Made by a program: the position numbers and the translations under genes. Below, one piece after another: positions 9,431-18,394 of a stretch of DNA of 64,000 nt. How positions within the stretch are numbered: the first letter of the stretch is position 1; every line of letters begins with the position of its first letter. Below the pieces are notes generated by a model. That model saw only the letters and a list, made by a program, of their open reading frames with translations. It did no database searches and was not told the DNA's origin. This DNA is from Gephyromycinifex aptenodytis (GTDB lineage Bacteria; Actinomycetota; Actinomycetes; Actinomycetales; Dermatophilaceae), in contig NZ_CP051155.1 of the NCBI RefSeq assembly GCF_012277275.1, positions 2,728,001-2,792,000 on the forward strand, given 5' to 3'.

Positions 9431-10506
9431 ACTCGGTGAGCGATCGGAGTCGTCCGACGCTCGCCGTAGTGGGTGCGACTGGGGCGGTCGGTTCCGTGAT
9501 GCGGGCCCTGCTGTCTGAGCGGGAGGACGTGTGGGGCGAAATTCGCCTCATCGCTTCTGCGCGGTCAGCCGGGCGAGTGTTGTCGGTACGCGGCGAGGAC
9601 GTCGTCGTCCAAGAACTGAGTGCGCAAGCCTTGGACGGCGTTGACGTGGCGATGTTCGACGTTCCCAAGGACGTCAGCCTGGAATGGGCACCGATAGCGG
9701 TGCAGCAGGGAGCCGTCGTCATCGACAACAGCAGCGCGTTCCGAATGGATCCGCAGGTGCCGCTGGTGGTCGCTGAGGTGAACCCAGCCCAGATTCGCAA
9801 CCGGCCGCGCGGCATCATCAGTAACCCGAACTGCACCACCTTGGTCATGATGAACACCCTCGGTGCTCTGCACGCCGGATGGGAGTTGGAGGAGATCGTC
9901 GTCTCCACCTACCAGGCCGCCTCCGGCCTGGGACAGCCCGGCATGGACCGGCTTTACGACGAGATCGAGGTCGTCGCCGGGGATCGTCAGTTGGGCCAGC
10001 AGATCGGTGATGTGCGCCGCCGGATCGACAACGAGCTGGACCAGTCCTCGCCGTTCCCGGCGCCGCTGGCGATGAACGTCGTGCCGTGGGTAGGCGACGC
10101 CGGCGAAGAGGGCTGGAGCAGCGAGGAACTGAAGGTGCGCGCTGAGTCACGCAAGATTCTCGGGCTGCCCACGTTGCGGGTATCGGCCACCTGCGTGCGG
10201 GTCCCGGTCGTCACGACGCACTCCCTGAGTGTGCATGCACGCTTCCACAAGCGGATCACGGTCGAGGACGCCCGCGAAGCGCTGGTGCAGGCACCGAACG
10301 TGGTCCTGTTCGACGACATCAACCACGACGAATGGCCGACACCGGTGGACGTGGTCGGCTCTGACCCGATGTTCGTCGGGCGGTTGCGTCAGGCGACGGA
10401 CTTCCCCAACGCGCTGGACTTCTTCGTCTGCGGCGACAACCTACGCAAGGGCGCCGCGCTCAACACCTCTCAGATCGCTGAGGCTCTGTGCCAGGAACTC
10501 GTCTGA
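9427..10506 (+). CDS. asd: Aspartate-semialdehyde dehydrogenase
   Basis: The enzyme reduces aspartyl phosphate made by LysC to aspartate semialdehyde with NADPH. The 359-residue product has the nucleotide-binding GATGAVG (residues 16-22), the catalytic cysteine in SNPNCTT (Cys136), and the substrate-binding segment around RVPV near residue 257, followed by the active-site histidine region. The length is normal. The GTG start overlaps the lysC stop, giving a tight two-gene operon. A second in-frame GTG three codons later could also serve. Confidence 0.97.
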
Positions 10507-10916
10507 GGCCCTAGCCCGCTGCCGTGCGTGGCCGTGGCGGCAAGGAATGTCTTGTCGTATCTGTACCCGGCAAGCTCTCAGTTTCTCGGCGCAGGCGCCG
10601 ACAGTGCTGATGAAGCATCCTGTACGCCTGCTGGGCGCACACCTGCGGGCATCACCGGTTCGCGACGATCTCCTCCGGGGGAGAGGCCGTCGATCTCGGG
10701 GGTGCCCGTAGTGGTCTGCCACCGCGCTCGCACTTACTCACGTGGGGGGTCGCCAGCGGCTCTGGGCGTACCCCCTGCCGCCGGAGCGCCCGTGTCCCGC
10801 ACTGTCCGCTCTCCACTGGTTGTCGCTACACGCGGTGGCGCACCGTGGCCGCAACGGCAGCCGACCTCGCCCGCAGCGCGCCCTGCTGCGACGCGGAAGA
10901 CAGAACAGATAACAAA
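10507..10916. other. Non-coding stretch between asd and tRNA-Pro
   Basis: About 410 bases hold no convincing gene on either strand. A short inverted repeat, TCGGCGC-AG-GCGCCGA (about 10583-10598), may act as a weak terminator of the lysC-asd operon. I see nothing else. Confidence 0.45.
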
Positions 10917-10958
10917 AGGACCGGCCCGGTACTGCTCTCGCAGTTGCGGGCCGGTCCT
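10917..10958 (-). terminator. Rho-independent terminator of tRNA-Pro
   Basis: A 12-bp perfect stem (10917-10928 with 10947-10958) with an 18-nt loop is followed on the minus strand by TTTTGTT, directly downstream of the tRNA. Confidence 0.85.
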
Positions 10959-10960
10959 CA

Positions 10961-11039
<79 letters not shown>

Positions 11040-11136
11040 TGGCTTGTGTCGCGACGAGGCGCGACGACGCCCCACAATAGCCGACGTCCTGCCCGACTGC
11101 CGAATCGGGACTCCATAGGCCGGGTCGGCAATGTCC

Positions 11137-12084
11137 TCAGGGGCGATCCGCAGCTCGGCGGGGGCGCTCGATCAGGGTCAACAGGGTGGCCTCCGGGCGG
11201 CAGGCGAAGCGCACCGGAGCGTACGGAGAGGTGCCCAGACCAGCCGAGACGTGCATCCACGCAGCGGCATCCGGAGCGTCGCTGCTGGGCGCGCCAGATG
11301 CACCCGGCCACCACCGGGACACGCCCTTCACACGGCCGGTGTCCAGGTCGCAGTTCGTCACCAGCGCCCCGTAGAACGGCACCGCGACCTGGCCGCCGTG
11401 GGTGTGCCCGGCGATGAGCAGTTCAGCGCCGTCAGCGCTCATCCGATCGAGGATCGCGGTGTAGGGAGCGTGCGTGACGCCGACCTTGAGGTCAGCGTTC
11501 GGATCGGCAGGGCCCGCGACCGCTTCGTACCGGTCGTAGCCCAGGTGCGGGTCGTCGACGCCCACCAGCTCGATATCTAAGTCGCGCACAGCCAGCCGGC
11601 CCCGCGCATTCGTCAGATCCGCCCAGCCGGCAGCGTGAAACCGCTCGACCAACTCCTCGGTGGGCAGCCGGGGCGTCGTGGGTGGGCGTCGGTTGCCCAC
11701 CAGGTAATTGAACGGGTTTCGCTTGCCGGGAGCGAAGTAGTCATTCGAACCCAGCACGAAAGCGCCCGGCAGGTCCAGGAACGGCTCGTAGGCGCGCATC
11801 AGCGGCGCTATCGACTCCGGGTGGGCGATGTTGTCGCCGCTGTTCAGCACCGCGTCCGGCCGCAGCCGGGCCAGCGCCCGCACCCAGGCGATCTTGCGAT
11901 GCTGGGAGGGCATCAGGTGCAGATCCGACAGGTGCAGCACGGTGACCGGCTCGGCACCCACCGGAAGTACCGGGACGGTGAAGCGTCGCAGGGTGAACGC
12001 GTTGCGTTCGATGAGAGCGGCGTAGCCCAATGTCGCGGCGCCCGTGGCGCCCAACCCGAGCAAGCCGGTAGTGAAGGTATTCAT
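11137..12084 (-). CDS. Metallophosphoesterase, membrane-anchored (YkuE-like)
   Basis: A calcineurin-fold phosphoesterase of 315 residues. After a short hydrophobic N-terminus (residues 1-25) come the metal-binding motifs in order: LHLSDLHL, NSGDN, GSND and GHTHGG. This makes it a dinuclear metal hydrolase. The substrate is unknown; relatives act on phospholipid or nucleotide substrates at the membrane. I use the ATG at 12084, where the hydrophobic segment begins; the open frame upstream is low in protein character. It lies downstream of the penicillin-binding protein gene on the same strand, the same order as Rv3683 next to ponA2 in M. tuberculosis. Confidence 0.9.
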   Translation of the reverse strand: MNTFTTGLLGLGATGAATLGYAALIERNAFTLRRFTVPVLPVGAEPVTVLHLSDLHLMPSQHRKIAWVRALARLRPDAVLNSGDNIAHPESIAPLMRAYEPFLDLPGAFVLGSNDYFAPGKRNPFNYLVGNRRPPTTPRLPTEELVERFHAAGWADLTNARGRLAVRDLDIELVGVDDPHLGYDRYEAVAGPADPNADLKVGVTHAPYTAILDRMSADGAELLIAGHTHGGQVAVPFYGALVTNCDLDTGRVKGVSRWWPGASGAPSSDAPDAAAWMHVSAGLGTSPYAPVRFACRPEATLLTLIERPRRAADRP

Positions 12085-12250
12085 CCCGGCCAGTCTCTCA
12101 GACACCCCGAACTGCTCGTCCTGGCCGCATGGCGTGCCCGGGCCGGTCACTGCAGGAGTCCGCGAGTCCACCTGCGGGCAGCCCCCTGTCCGGTTCGATC
12201 ACCGGTGCCCATGTCGCCCGCGCTGTGTCACCAACACGCGGCGAATGTGT

Positions 12251-12284
12251 CAGCAGCCCCGGAGCAGTTGCTCCGGGGCTGCTG
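12251..12284 (-). terminator. Hairpin terminator after the PBP gene
   Basis: A long GC-rich inverted repeat (12251-12266 with 12269-12284; effectively 14 bp with a small loop) lies 28 bases after the stop codon of the penicillin-binding protein. There is no strong U-tract. Confidence 0.65.
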
Positions 12285-12311
12285 GTTCGATCAACGTGCG
12301 CTCAGCGTCTC

Positions 12312-14597
12312 TCAGCCGTCCGTACCCGAAGACAGGGTCAACGTGACGGTGGCGCCCTTCTCTGCCTCCTGGCCGCCTTCGGGTGACGTCTGGGCCACCC
12401 TCCCGGCTTCCACGTCGGGGGAGGAGACGCGGTCCTCGGTTACCTGGACCGTGAACCCCTCGCGTTCCAGGCGGCGCTTCGCCGATCCGCGGCCGCGGCC
12501 GACGACATTGGGTACCTTCACCAGGTCCGCGCTCTTGGTTTTCGTCGAGCCCTTGCCGCGGGTGAAACGCTCGGCCGGCAATCCGTCGTGAGCGCGGTTC
12601 ATGATCTTGGTCCACAGCGGGCCGGCGATGGTCGCGCCGTAGGCGTGGGTCGGTCGCTGGTCGTACGGGGTCCCGTACCAGACCGCCGTCGAACGCTGCG
12701 GGGTGTAGCCGGCGAACCAGGTCTCCACGCCGTTGTCGGCGGTGCCCGTCTTACCGGCTGACTGGCGCCCGGACAGTCCCAGTGCCTTGCCCGTTCCCGA
12801 GGTCATGACCGAGGTGAGGATGTCTGTGGTCCCGTAGGCGATCTTCGGGTCGATGGCTTGACGGCAGTTGTTCTCTCCCACCGGCAGGTTGGTGCCGTCG
12901 AAGGCGACGACGCTGTCCACAGGCTTGGGGGCGCAGTAGGTGCCGTTCGCGGCCAGAGTCGCGTAGGAGGCGGCCAACGTCAGGGGCGAAGCGTTGTCTG
13001 CGCCCAGGATGGTGGCTGCCAGGCCCTGACCGGGACCACCGCCGGTCCCGTACGGCTTACCGTCGGCACGGACCAGGCCCATCTTGGCCATCGTCTCTTT
13101 CTCCTTGCAGACCCCCACCTTGGCGGCCAGCTCCAGGAAGGCGGTGTTGATCGAGAGTGCCGTCGCCTCGCGCAGTGTGGTGCCGCCGTGCTCCTCGCCC
13201 TCAGCGTTGTAGGGCGCGTAGCTGCCGACCATGCCGCACTTGTCTCCGCCGAGGCGTTTGGCCGAGTACCGGGTGGCGTCCTTGGGAGCGAACAGGTAGG
13301 AGCTCGGACGCATGCCTTCTTCGAGGGCCGTGACCACGCCGTACATCTTGGCGGTCGAGCCGATCTGGAAGCCTGAGGAGCCGCCGTACTTCTGATCCAC
13401 GGCCCAGTTGAGGGAGGTCTTGCCGGGCTTCTGCTCCAGCGCCCACTCGGTGTTCTGCCCGATGGCCAACACTCGCCCGGTGCCGGGCTCGACGACGGCT
13501 GCCGCCGCACCGCGGTCTCGGGAGTTGCCGACCGGAACGCGCTGCGCCAGCAGTTTGCGGGTGCTGTTCGTCAGCTTCAGGTCGAAGCTTGTCTTGACGG
13601 TGAGTCCGCCGTAGTAGAGACGCTTACGGCGTTCCTCGACCGTTTTGCCCAGCGACGGCTGCTCCAGGAGCCACTTGCGCACGTACTCACAGATGTACGG
13701 ATCCGCCGAGGCTGGGCAGGAGGGCTTGTTCGGGGTGACGTTGAGTTTGATGGGGGTGCGCTGGGCCTCGCCGCGCGTCTTGGAGCTGATCAGACCCAAC
13801 TGGTGCATGCGCTTGAGGACGTCATTGCGCCGTGCCAGCGCGCGATCCGGGTTGTTGATGGGATCGGCTGTACCGGGGTTCTGCGCCAGACCGGCGATGA
13901 GCGCAGCCTGCGGCAGGCTCAGCTTCGCTGCGGAGATGCCGAAGTAGCGCTGCGCGGCGGCCTCGACGCCGTAGGCGCCTGCCCCGTAATAGACGAGGTT
14001 GAGGTAGCCCTGCAGGATCTGGTCCTTACCCAGGCGCTGCTCCATCGAGATCGCGTACTTCATCTCCTGCAGCTTGCGGACATAGCCCGGGATGCCCGAG
14101 CGGGCCACTGCCGCCTCCATGGCGTTCTTGTCCTCGTTCTGTGCCGCGGTGGCGACCAGCATCTGGCGCACGTACTGCTGGGTGATGGTGGAGGCGCCCT
14201 GCTTGTCACCCTGCGCCGTGGAAACCAGCGCTCGCGCCAGACCGCGGGGGTCGATGCCGCCATGCTCGTAGAAGCGGTCGTCCTCGATGGCGACCTGCGC
14301 CTGGCGCATCGCGGGGGCGATCTTCTCGATCGGGACCACCACCCGGTTCTCTTCGTACAAGGTGGCGATGAGGGTGCCGTCGGAAGCCAGGATGCGTGAC
14401 TGCTGGGCCATCGGGTTGGCCGTGAACTGTGCCGGGAGGGCGTCGAAAGCAGTGACGACCTGCTTGGTGCCGACACCGGCGATCCCGACCACCGGCATCA
14501 ACATGCCGGCGGCTAGCAACCCCATGACCGTAGAGGACGCGACGAACGCCCCAAACAATCCCGGGAGGTTCGCCGCACTGCGCTCTGGCCTGTCCAT
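12312..14597 (-). CDS. Bifunctional class A penicillin-binding protein with PASTA domain (PonA2 type)
   Basis: The protein polymerises and crosslinks peptidoglycan. In 761 residues it has a short cytosolic tail, a membrane anchor (about 15-45), a GT51 glycosyltransferase with EDDRFYEHGG near 105 and GASTITQQ near 135, and a transpeptidase with the SxxK serine in GSTAKM and KTGTAD in the C-terminal third. One C-terminal PASTA domain (from about 692) follows. I choose the ATG at 14597: a TACGCT hexamer lies seven bases upstream, which fits a leaderless mRNA. Divergent whiB and the ArsA pair beside it reproduce the ponA2-whiB4 neighbourhood of mycobacteria. Confidence 0.95.
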   Translation of the reverse strand: MDRPERSAANLPGLFGAFVASSTVMGLLAAGMLMPVVGIAGVGTKQVVTAFDALPAQFTANPMAQQSRILASDGTLIATLYEENRVVVPIEKIAPAMRQAQVAIEDDRFYEHGGIDPRGLARALVSTAQGDKQGASTITQQYVRQMLVATAAQNEDKNAMEAAVARSGIPGYVRKLQEMKYAISMEQRLGKDQILQGYLNLVYYGAGAYGVEAAAQRYFGISAAKLSLPQAALIAGLAQNPGTADPINNPDRALARRNDVLKRMHQLGLISSKTRGEAQRTPIKLNVTPNKPSCPASADPYICEYVRKWLLEQPSLGKTVEERRKRLYYGGLTVKTSFDLKLTNSTRKLLAQRVPVGNSRDRGAAAAVVEPGTGRVLAIGQNTEWALEQKPGKTSLNWAVDQKYGGSSGFQIGSTAKMYGVVTALEEGMRPSSYLFAPKDATRYSAKRLGGDKCGMVGSYAPYNAEGEEHGGTTLREATALSINTAFLELAAKVGVCKEKETMAKMGLVRADGKPYGTGGGPGQGLAATILGADNASPLTLAASYATLAANGTYCAPKPVDSVVAFDGTNLPVGENNCRQAIDPKIAYGTTDILTSVMTSGTGKALGLSGRQSAGKTGTADNGVETWFAGYTPQRSTAVWYGTPYDQRPTHAYGATIAGPLWTKIMNRAHDGLPAERFTRGKGSTKTKSADLVKVPNVVGRGRGSAKRRLEREGFTVQVTEDRVSSPDVEAGRVAQTSPEGGQEAEKGATVTLTLSSGTDG

Positions 14598-14604
14598 ACC
14601 CACC

Positions 14605-14610
14605 AGCGTA
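14605..14610 (-). promoter_or_regulatory. -10 hexamer for leaderless PBP gene
   Basis: Read on the minus strand, TACGCT lies seven bases before the ATG at 14597, with no ribosome-binding site between. Confidence 0.55.
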
Positions 14611-14927
14611 AACGTCTCTGCCGACAATTCGTTCGCGCCGACACCCCGCTGCCTGCCCGCCCTGACTCAGTCGCCTGACATCGTGACGAGGGCCTAGCCC
14701 GCCAGGCGTGCCATCCGACCAGCGAATTTGCTGAAGTCACGCATCTCGACACGTGGTGTGCGCCCTGGAACGCAAAATGACTAGTCCTTATGGGCCAGGA
14801 GGAATGATCCGGTTGAGGTATGGCCCCGGAGGGCCATTGTTCCCTATCGTCGCAGGTACGGGCCGTGGAACGGCCACAAGCCGACCCCGGTAAGACCGCC
14901 ACGAGCGGACAACAACGAGGACTGCGA
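14611..14927. other. Divergent regulatory region between PBP and whiB
   Basis: There is no gene here. A GGCCCCGGAGGGCC inverted repeat (about 14822-14835) precedes a possible -10 element, TATCGT, near 14848. This would leave a whiB leader of about 70 bases. An ACGAGG ribosome-binding site lies just before the whiB ATG. Confidence 0.4.
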
Positions 14928-15272
14928 ATGACGATTACATCAGTGCCGATGCAGCGTCGTCCGACGGATTGGGTTGAGGACTGGACCCCTCAGGCCGCCT
15001 GTCGGAACAGCGAACCGGATGACCTCTTTGTTCAGGGGGCCGCGCAACAGCAGGCGAAGAAGATCTGTCAACGGTGCCCTGTCGTGGCCGAATGCTTGGC
15101 GGACGCGCTGGATCACCACACCGAGTTCGGGGTCTGGGGAGGCATGACCGAGCGAGAGCGTCGAGCGATGCTGCGTCGTCACCCTCATGTCCGGTCCTGG
15201 CGGGAGATGTTCGAACGCGCCCTCGTCGAAGAGGACCGTTCCGGGATCGGCGAGGACCTCGCATCGGCCTGA
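14928..15272 (+). CDS. whiB4: WhiB-family iron-sulfur transcription factor (WhiB4-like)
   Basis: A 114-residue WhiB protein with four cysteines for a 4Fe-4S cluster (Cys25, 47, 50, 56) in the usual C-xn-C-x2-C-x5-C arrangement, the GVWGG turn at 68-72 and a basic C-terminal segment (ERERRAMLRRHPH) that binds DNA or sigma factor. WhiB proteins sense redox or NO. The gene symbol rests on position: it is divergent from a PonA2-type PBP and convergent with two ArsA-type ATPases, exactly as whiB4 in M. tuberculosis. The ATG at 14928 has ACGAGG upstream. Confidence 0.9.
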   Translation: MTITSVPMQRRPTDWVEDWTPQAACRNSEPDDLFVQGAAQQQAKKICQRCPVVAECLADALDHHTEFGVWGGMTERERRAMLRRHPHVRSWREMFERALVEEDRSGIGEDLASA

Positions 15273-15294
15273 ACCAGGCCCGCCCCCGACAAGC

Positions 15295-15328
15295 GAACCG
15301 ACCTGCCGACTAGCCTGCGGGTCGGTTC
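15295..15328. terminator. Hairpin between convergent whiB and ArsA-like genes
   Basis: A 9-bp stem GAACCGACC/GGTCGGTTC with a 16-nt loop spans the end of the ArsA-type gene and the space after whiB, and could end transcription from the whiB side. Confidence 0.5.
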
Positions 15329-16581
15329 TGTCGTGCTAGCGCGGTGCCGATCTCGCGTAGTCCCTGCACGTCGTGAATGTCGTGGCTCGCGGCTGGGACC
15401 GTGGCCACCCGCACGCCCGGGTGTCGCTGACCGAATCGGTCGGTCACGCTGCGATGCCGGGCAGCGGTTGTCGCCAGTTCGCTGTGTAGACGGAGTAGCC
15501 CTTCGGTGATCTCCTCGGCGCTGGCGCTCTCGGTCGGATCCTCGGGCAGTTCCTGCAGCAGGGCGTCGGCGGCCTGCTCGGCGCTGGCGGCCGTCAGTCC
15601 GGCGGTTGCCAACAGATGCACCCGGTTGACCACGACCCCGGTCAGCGGCATGTCATCGGCGCGGAGCCGATCGATGAAGTAACCCGCTTCGCGCAACGCG
15701 TCCCGCTCCGGAGTGGCCACGACCAGGAACGCCGTGCCCGGTTGTTGCAGCAAGGCATAGGTCTGATCGGCCCGTTCCCGGAACCCACCGAACATCGTGT
15801 CCAGCGCAGCGACGAGCATCTGCACTTCGTGCAACATCTGGGTGCCGAGCAGCTTGGACATCGCGTGCGCGGCTGCGGAGACCCCCACCGAGAGCACCTT
15901 GACGTAGGCGCGCCCGCCGGCCTTGGCCGGTGCGAGCAGCAGTCGGATGAAGCGCCCGTCCAGGAATGAACCCAGCCGGGCGGGGGCGTCGAGGAAGTCC
16001 AGGGCCGAGCGAGAAGGTGGCGTGTCGACCACGATGAGATCCCAGGCGGGCTCGCCGCCGGGGCCGCGCCGCGCATACAGCTGGCCCAGTTTCTCCATCG
16101 CCATGTACTCCTGGGTTCCGGCGAAGGAACTCGACAGCGCTTGGTAGAACGGGTTCGCCAAGATCTGGGCGGCCTTTTCCGGGGTGGTGTGCGCTTGCAC
16201 CACCTCATCGAAGGTGCGCTTCATGTCCAGCATCATCGCGTCCAGGGAACCCCCGCCCTGGCCCTGCACCTGCGCCACGGCGCGGGGGGTGTTGTCGAGT
16301 TCGGTCAACCCCAGCGACTGTGCCAACCGACGCGCCGGGTCGATGGTCAGCACCGCCACCCGGCGTCCGCGTTCGGCGCCCCGCAGCGCCAGCGCCGCAG
16401 CCGTGGTCGTCTTGCCCACGCCGCCGGAGCCGCAGCAGACGACGATACGGGTGGCCGGGTTGTCGAGCAGGGCGTCGATGTCCAGGACGGAACCTGCAGC
16501 GGACTGGCCCAAGGTCGCGTTACCGGAGGTCGCCGGGGTCGGCGCGCCAGCCCCGCGGGGGCGCCCATTGGTGGGGGTCAT
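15310..16581 (-). CDS. ArsA/GET3-type anion-transporting ATPase, second copy with altered P-loop
   Basis: This 423-residue ATPase belongs to the ArsA/GET3 group of the SIMIBI class. A Ser/Ala-rich N-terminus of about 40 residues precedes the P-loop GSGGVGKTTT (51-60). The signature lysine of the deviant Walker A (KGG) is replaced by Ser, whereas the upstream partner keeps it. Switch II, VVDTPPS, is present. The ATG at 16581 overlaps the stop of its partner (ATGA), so the two are translationally coupled and probably form a heteromeric complex. From memory the counterparts are Rv3679/Rv3680. The client is unknown. Confidence 0.88.
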   Translation of the reverse strand: MTPTNGRPRGAGAPTPATSGNATLGQSAAGSVLDIDALLDNPATRIVVCCGSGGVGKTTTAAALALRGAERGRRVAVLTIDPARRLAQSLGLTELDNTPRAVAQVQGQGGGSLDAMMLDMKRTFDEVVQAHTTPEKAAQILANPFYQALSSSFAGTQEYMAMEKLGQLYARRGPGGEPAWDLIVVDTPPSRSALDFLDAPARLGSFLDGRFIRLLLAPAKAGGRAYVKVLSVGVSAAAHAMSKLLGTQMLHEVQMLVAALDTMFGGFRERADQTYALLQQPGTAFLVVATPERDALREAGYFIDRLRADDMPLTGVVVNRVHLLATAGLTAASAEQAADALLQELPEDPTESASAEEITEGLLRLHSELATTAARHRSVTDRFGQRHPGVRVATVPAASHDIHDVQGLREIGTALARQNRPAG

Positions 16582-17612
16582 GACCACAGCCCCTGCTCGG
16601 CCAGATGCTGCGCCAGGACGCGCACCAGGCCCTCATCGGGTTCGCCCCAGACGTGGGGCAGGACGACGATCGGGTGGCCCAATCGGGTCAGCGATTCCAA
16701 AGCTCGGTCCTCCACAGCGATGCGCTCCAGGTGTCCGCGGCCCTGCGCGAGTAGCCCCGACACCACGGCCTCGTCAGCGGGCAGGCGATGGCGTTCCAGG
16801 ACCGCAGCGATGGCGTCGTGATCGACCTGGTCGGTGTGCACCGCCGCAGCAGTGGCCGGGGAGAACACTTCTTCGCGGGCTTGATTGACGATGAGCGCCC
16901 CCACCGGTACGCCGATCGCGGAAAGGTCCGCGACGGCGTCGATGGTCTCTTGAACGGGCATCTCCTCCAGCAGGGTCGTCAGATGCACGACGCAGGTCCC
17001 CGAACGCAACATCCGGGTGATCGAGTCAGCCTGGCTGCGGATCGGGCCGACCCGCGCCAAGTCTGCGACCTCGCTGTTGACGTTGAGGAAGTGCGCCACC
17101 CGGCCCGTGGGCGGAGCATCCAGGACGACCGCGTCGTAGGCCCATTCGGGGGCGCCGGAGGCGGGCCCACCCGAGCTGCGGCCCTGATCCACCTGACGAC
17201 CCACCGCCTCGTAGACCTTGCCGATGAGCAGGACGTCACGCACCCCGGGGGCGATGGTGGTGGCGAAATCGATGGCGCCGATCTTCTCCAACGCGGCTCC
17301 GGCACGCCCGAGCCGGTAGAAGATCGACAGATATTCCAGCAGCGCAGCCTTGGCCTCCACCGCCAAACCCCACACTTCGCCGCCGCCGTGCACTTTCAGC
17401 ACGAGGCGTTCCTGATCAGGCAGGGGCGGGACATCGAAGGCCTGGCTGATGCCACCGCGGCCCTCGACCTCGGCGATGAGGACTCGACGGCCCAGACTGG
17501 CCAGGGTTAGAGCAAGCGCTGCCGCCACGGTGGTCTTGCCGGTCCCGCCCTTGCCCGTGACGACATGCAGTCGCGCGTCGGCCCACGAGGAGGGTGGGAG
17601 ATTGGTCGCCAT
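16578..17612 (-). CDS. ArsA/GET3-type anion-transporting ATPase, first copy
   Basis: The 344-residue protein has a complete deviant Walker A GKGGTGKTT at residues 20-28 and the switch II motif VLDAPPTGR, the typical ArsA/GET3 nucleotide site. Here, as in the Mycobacterium pair Rv3679-Rv3680, it is followed by a second ATPase with a four-base overlap. Together they may act in protein targeting or redox-linked stress handling; that is inference. The start at 17612 lies six bases after a TACACT hexamer, so the message is probably leaderless. Confidence 0.9.
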   Translation of the reverse strand: MATNLPPSSWADARLHVVTGKGGTGKTTVAAALALTLASLGRRVLIAEVEGRGGISQAFDVPPLPDQERLVLKVHGGGEVWGLAVEAKAALLEYLSIFYRLGRAGAALEKIGAIDFATTIAPGVRDVLLIGKVYEAVGRQVDQGRSSGGPASGAPEWAYDAVVLDAPPTGRVAHFLNVNSEVADLARVGPIRSQADSITRMLRSGTCVVHLTTLLEEMPVQETIDAVADLSAIGVPVGALIVNQAREEVFSPATAAAVHTDQVDHDAIAAVLERHRLPADEAVVSGLLAQGRGHLERIAVEDRALESLTRLGHPIVVLPHVWGEPDEGLVRVLAQHLAEQGLWS

Positions 17613-17618
17613 GACGAA

Positions 17619-17624
17619 AGTGTA
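17619..17624 (-). promoter_or_regulatory. -10 hexamer for leaderless ArsA-like operon
   Basis: On the minus strand TACACT is six bases before the ATG at 17612. Confidence 0.6.
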
Positions 17625-17708
17625 GGGAAGGGCTCAACGGGCGGCCCACAATCGTCCAACTTCGCTCCGGCGGTTGGGCAAGGAACATCGCCGGGCAGAA
17701 CGCGCGGC

Positions 17709-17714
17709 TAGAGT
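17709..17714 (+). promoter_or_regulatory. -10 hexamer for leaderless DUF4177 gene
   Basis: TAGAGT is seven bases before the ATG at 17722, with no ribosome-binding site between. Confidence 0.6.
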
Positions 17715-17721
17715 TCACGAC

Positions 17722-17874
17722 ATGACCAAATGGGAGTACGTGACTGCGCCGTTGATCGTCCACAACACCAAGGCCATCCTGGACAACTGGGGCGCCGACG
17801 GATGGGAGCTCGTCCAGGTCGTGGTGATGCCTGAGGGCGGTCTCGTGGCCTACTTCAAACGTCCGATCGCCTGA
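17722..17874 (+). CDS. Small DUF4177 protein
   Basis: A 50-residue protein with the family pattern MTKWEYVTAPL ... WGADGWELVQVV, a beta-alpha-beta fold with conserved tryptophans. Function is unknown. It sits as first gene of a run with RidA and a Nudix enzyme and divergent from the ArsA pair; from memory M. tuberculosis has a similar small gene (Rv3678A) in the same place. The chosen ATG follows a TANNNT hexamer, and the frame upstream of it has no protein character. Confidence 0.85.
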   Translation: MTKWEYVTAPLIVHNTKAILDNWGADGWELVQVVVMPEGGLVAYFKRPIA

Positions 17875-17893
17875 GCGCGGAACGGAGTTCGCT

Positions 17894-18376
17894 ATGAGTA
17901 TGGGTCAAGTTGAGTCTCGGTTGAAGGACATGGGTCTGACGGTGCCGGAGGTGGTGCCGCCGGTCGCGGCCTATGTTCCCGCCGTGGTGGATGGCGCCCG
18001 GGTGTACACCTCCGGCCAGCTTCCGATGATCGATGGGGCAATGCCGTACACCGGCAAGGTCGGCGAGGGCGAAGGTATGGTCTCCCCGGAGCAGGCCAAA
18101 GAGCTCGCCCGCTATTGCGCCCTGAACGCCATCGCAGCGCTGAAGAGTGTCGTCGGTGACCTGGACAAGATCGAACGAATCGTCAAGGTCGTCGGCTTCG
18201 TGGCCGCCGATCCCTCGTTCACCGCAGTCCCCGGCGTCATCAACGGTGCTTCGGAACTGCTCGGTGCCGCCTTCGGCGACAAGGGCGTGCACGCCCGCAG
18301 CGCGGTCGGGGTCGCGGTGTTGCCGCTGAACGCCTCGGTGGAGGTCGAACTGATCGCCGCGCTCGCAGACGACTGA
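17894..18376 (+). CDS. RidA/YjgF-family protein
   Basis: A 160-residue member of the RidA family, whose archetype hydrolyses reactive enamine/imine intermediates released by PLP enzymes. The fold-defining segments are visible: VYTSGQLPM near residue 40 and the C-terminal SAVGVAVLPLNASVEVEL strand. The conserved arginine of active RidA (usually R105 in a PARxxV context) appears as HARSAVGVA, so an arginine is present at a similar place. It is longer than classical RidA (about 130) and resembles the long actinobacterial subgroup. GGAG lies six bases before the ATG at 17894; a second ATG two codons on is possible. Confidence 0.88.
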   Translation: MSMGQVESRLKDMGLTVPEVVPPVAAYVPAVVDGARVYTSGQLPMIDGAMPYTGKVGEGEGMVSPEQAKELARYCALNAIAALKSVVGDLDKIERIVKVVGFVAADPSFTAVPGVINGASELLGAAFGDKGVHARSAVGVAVLPLNASVEVELIAALADD

Positions 18377-18394
18377 ATCGAAGAGGTGAAGGGC

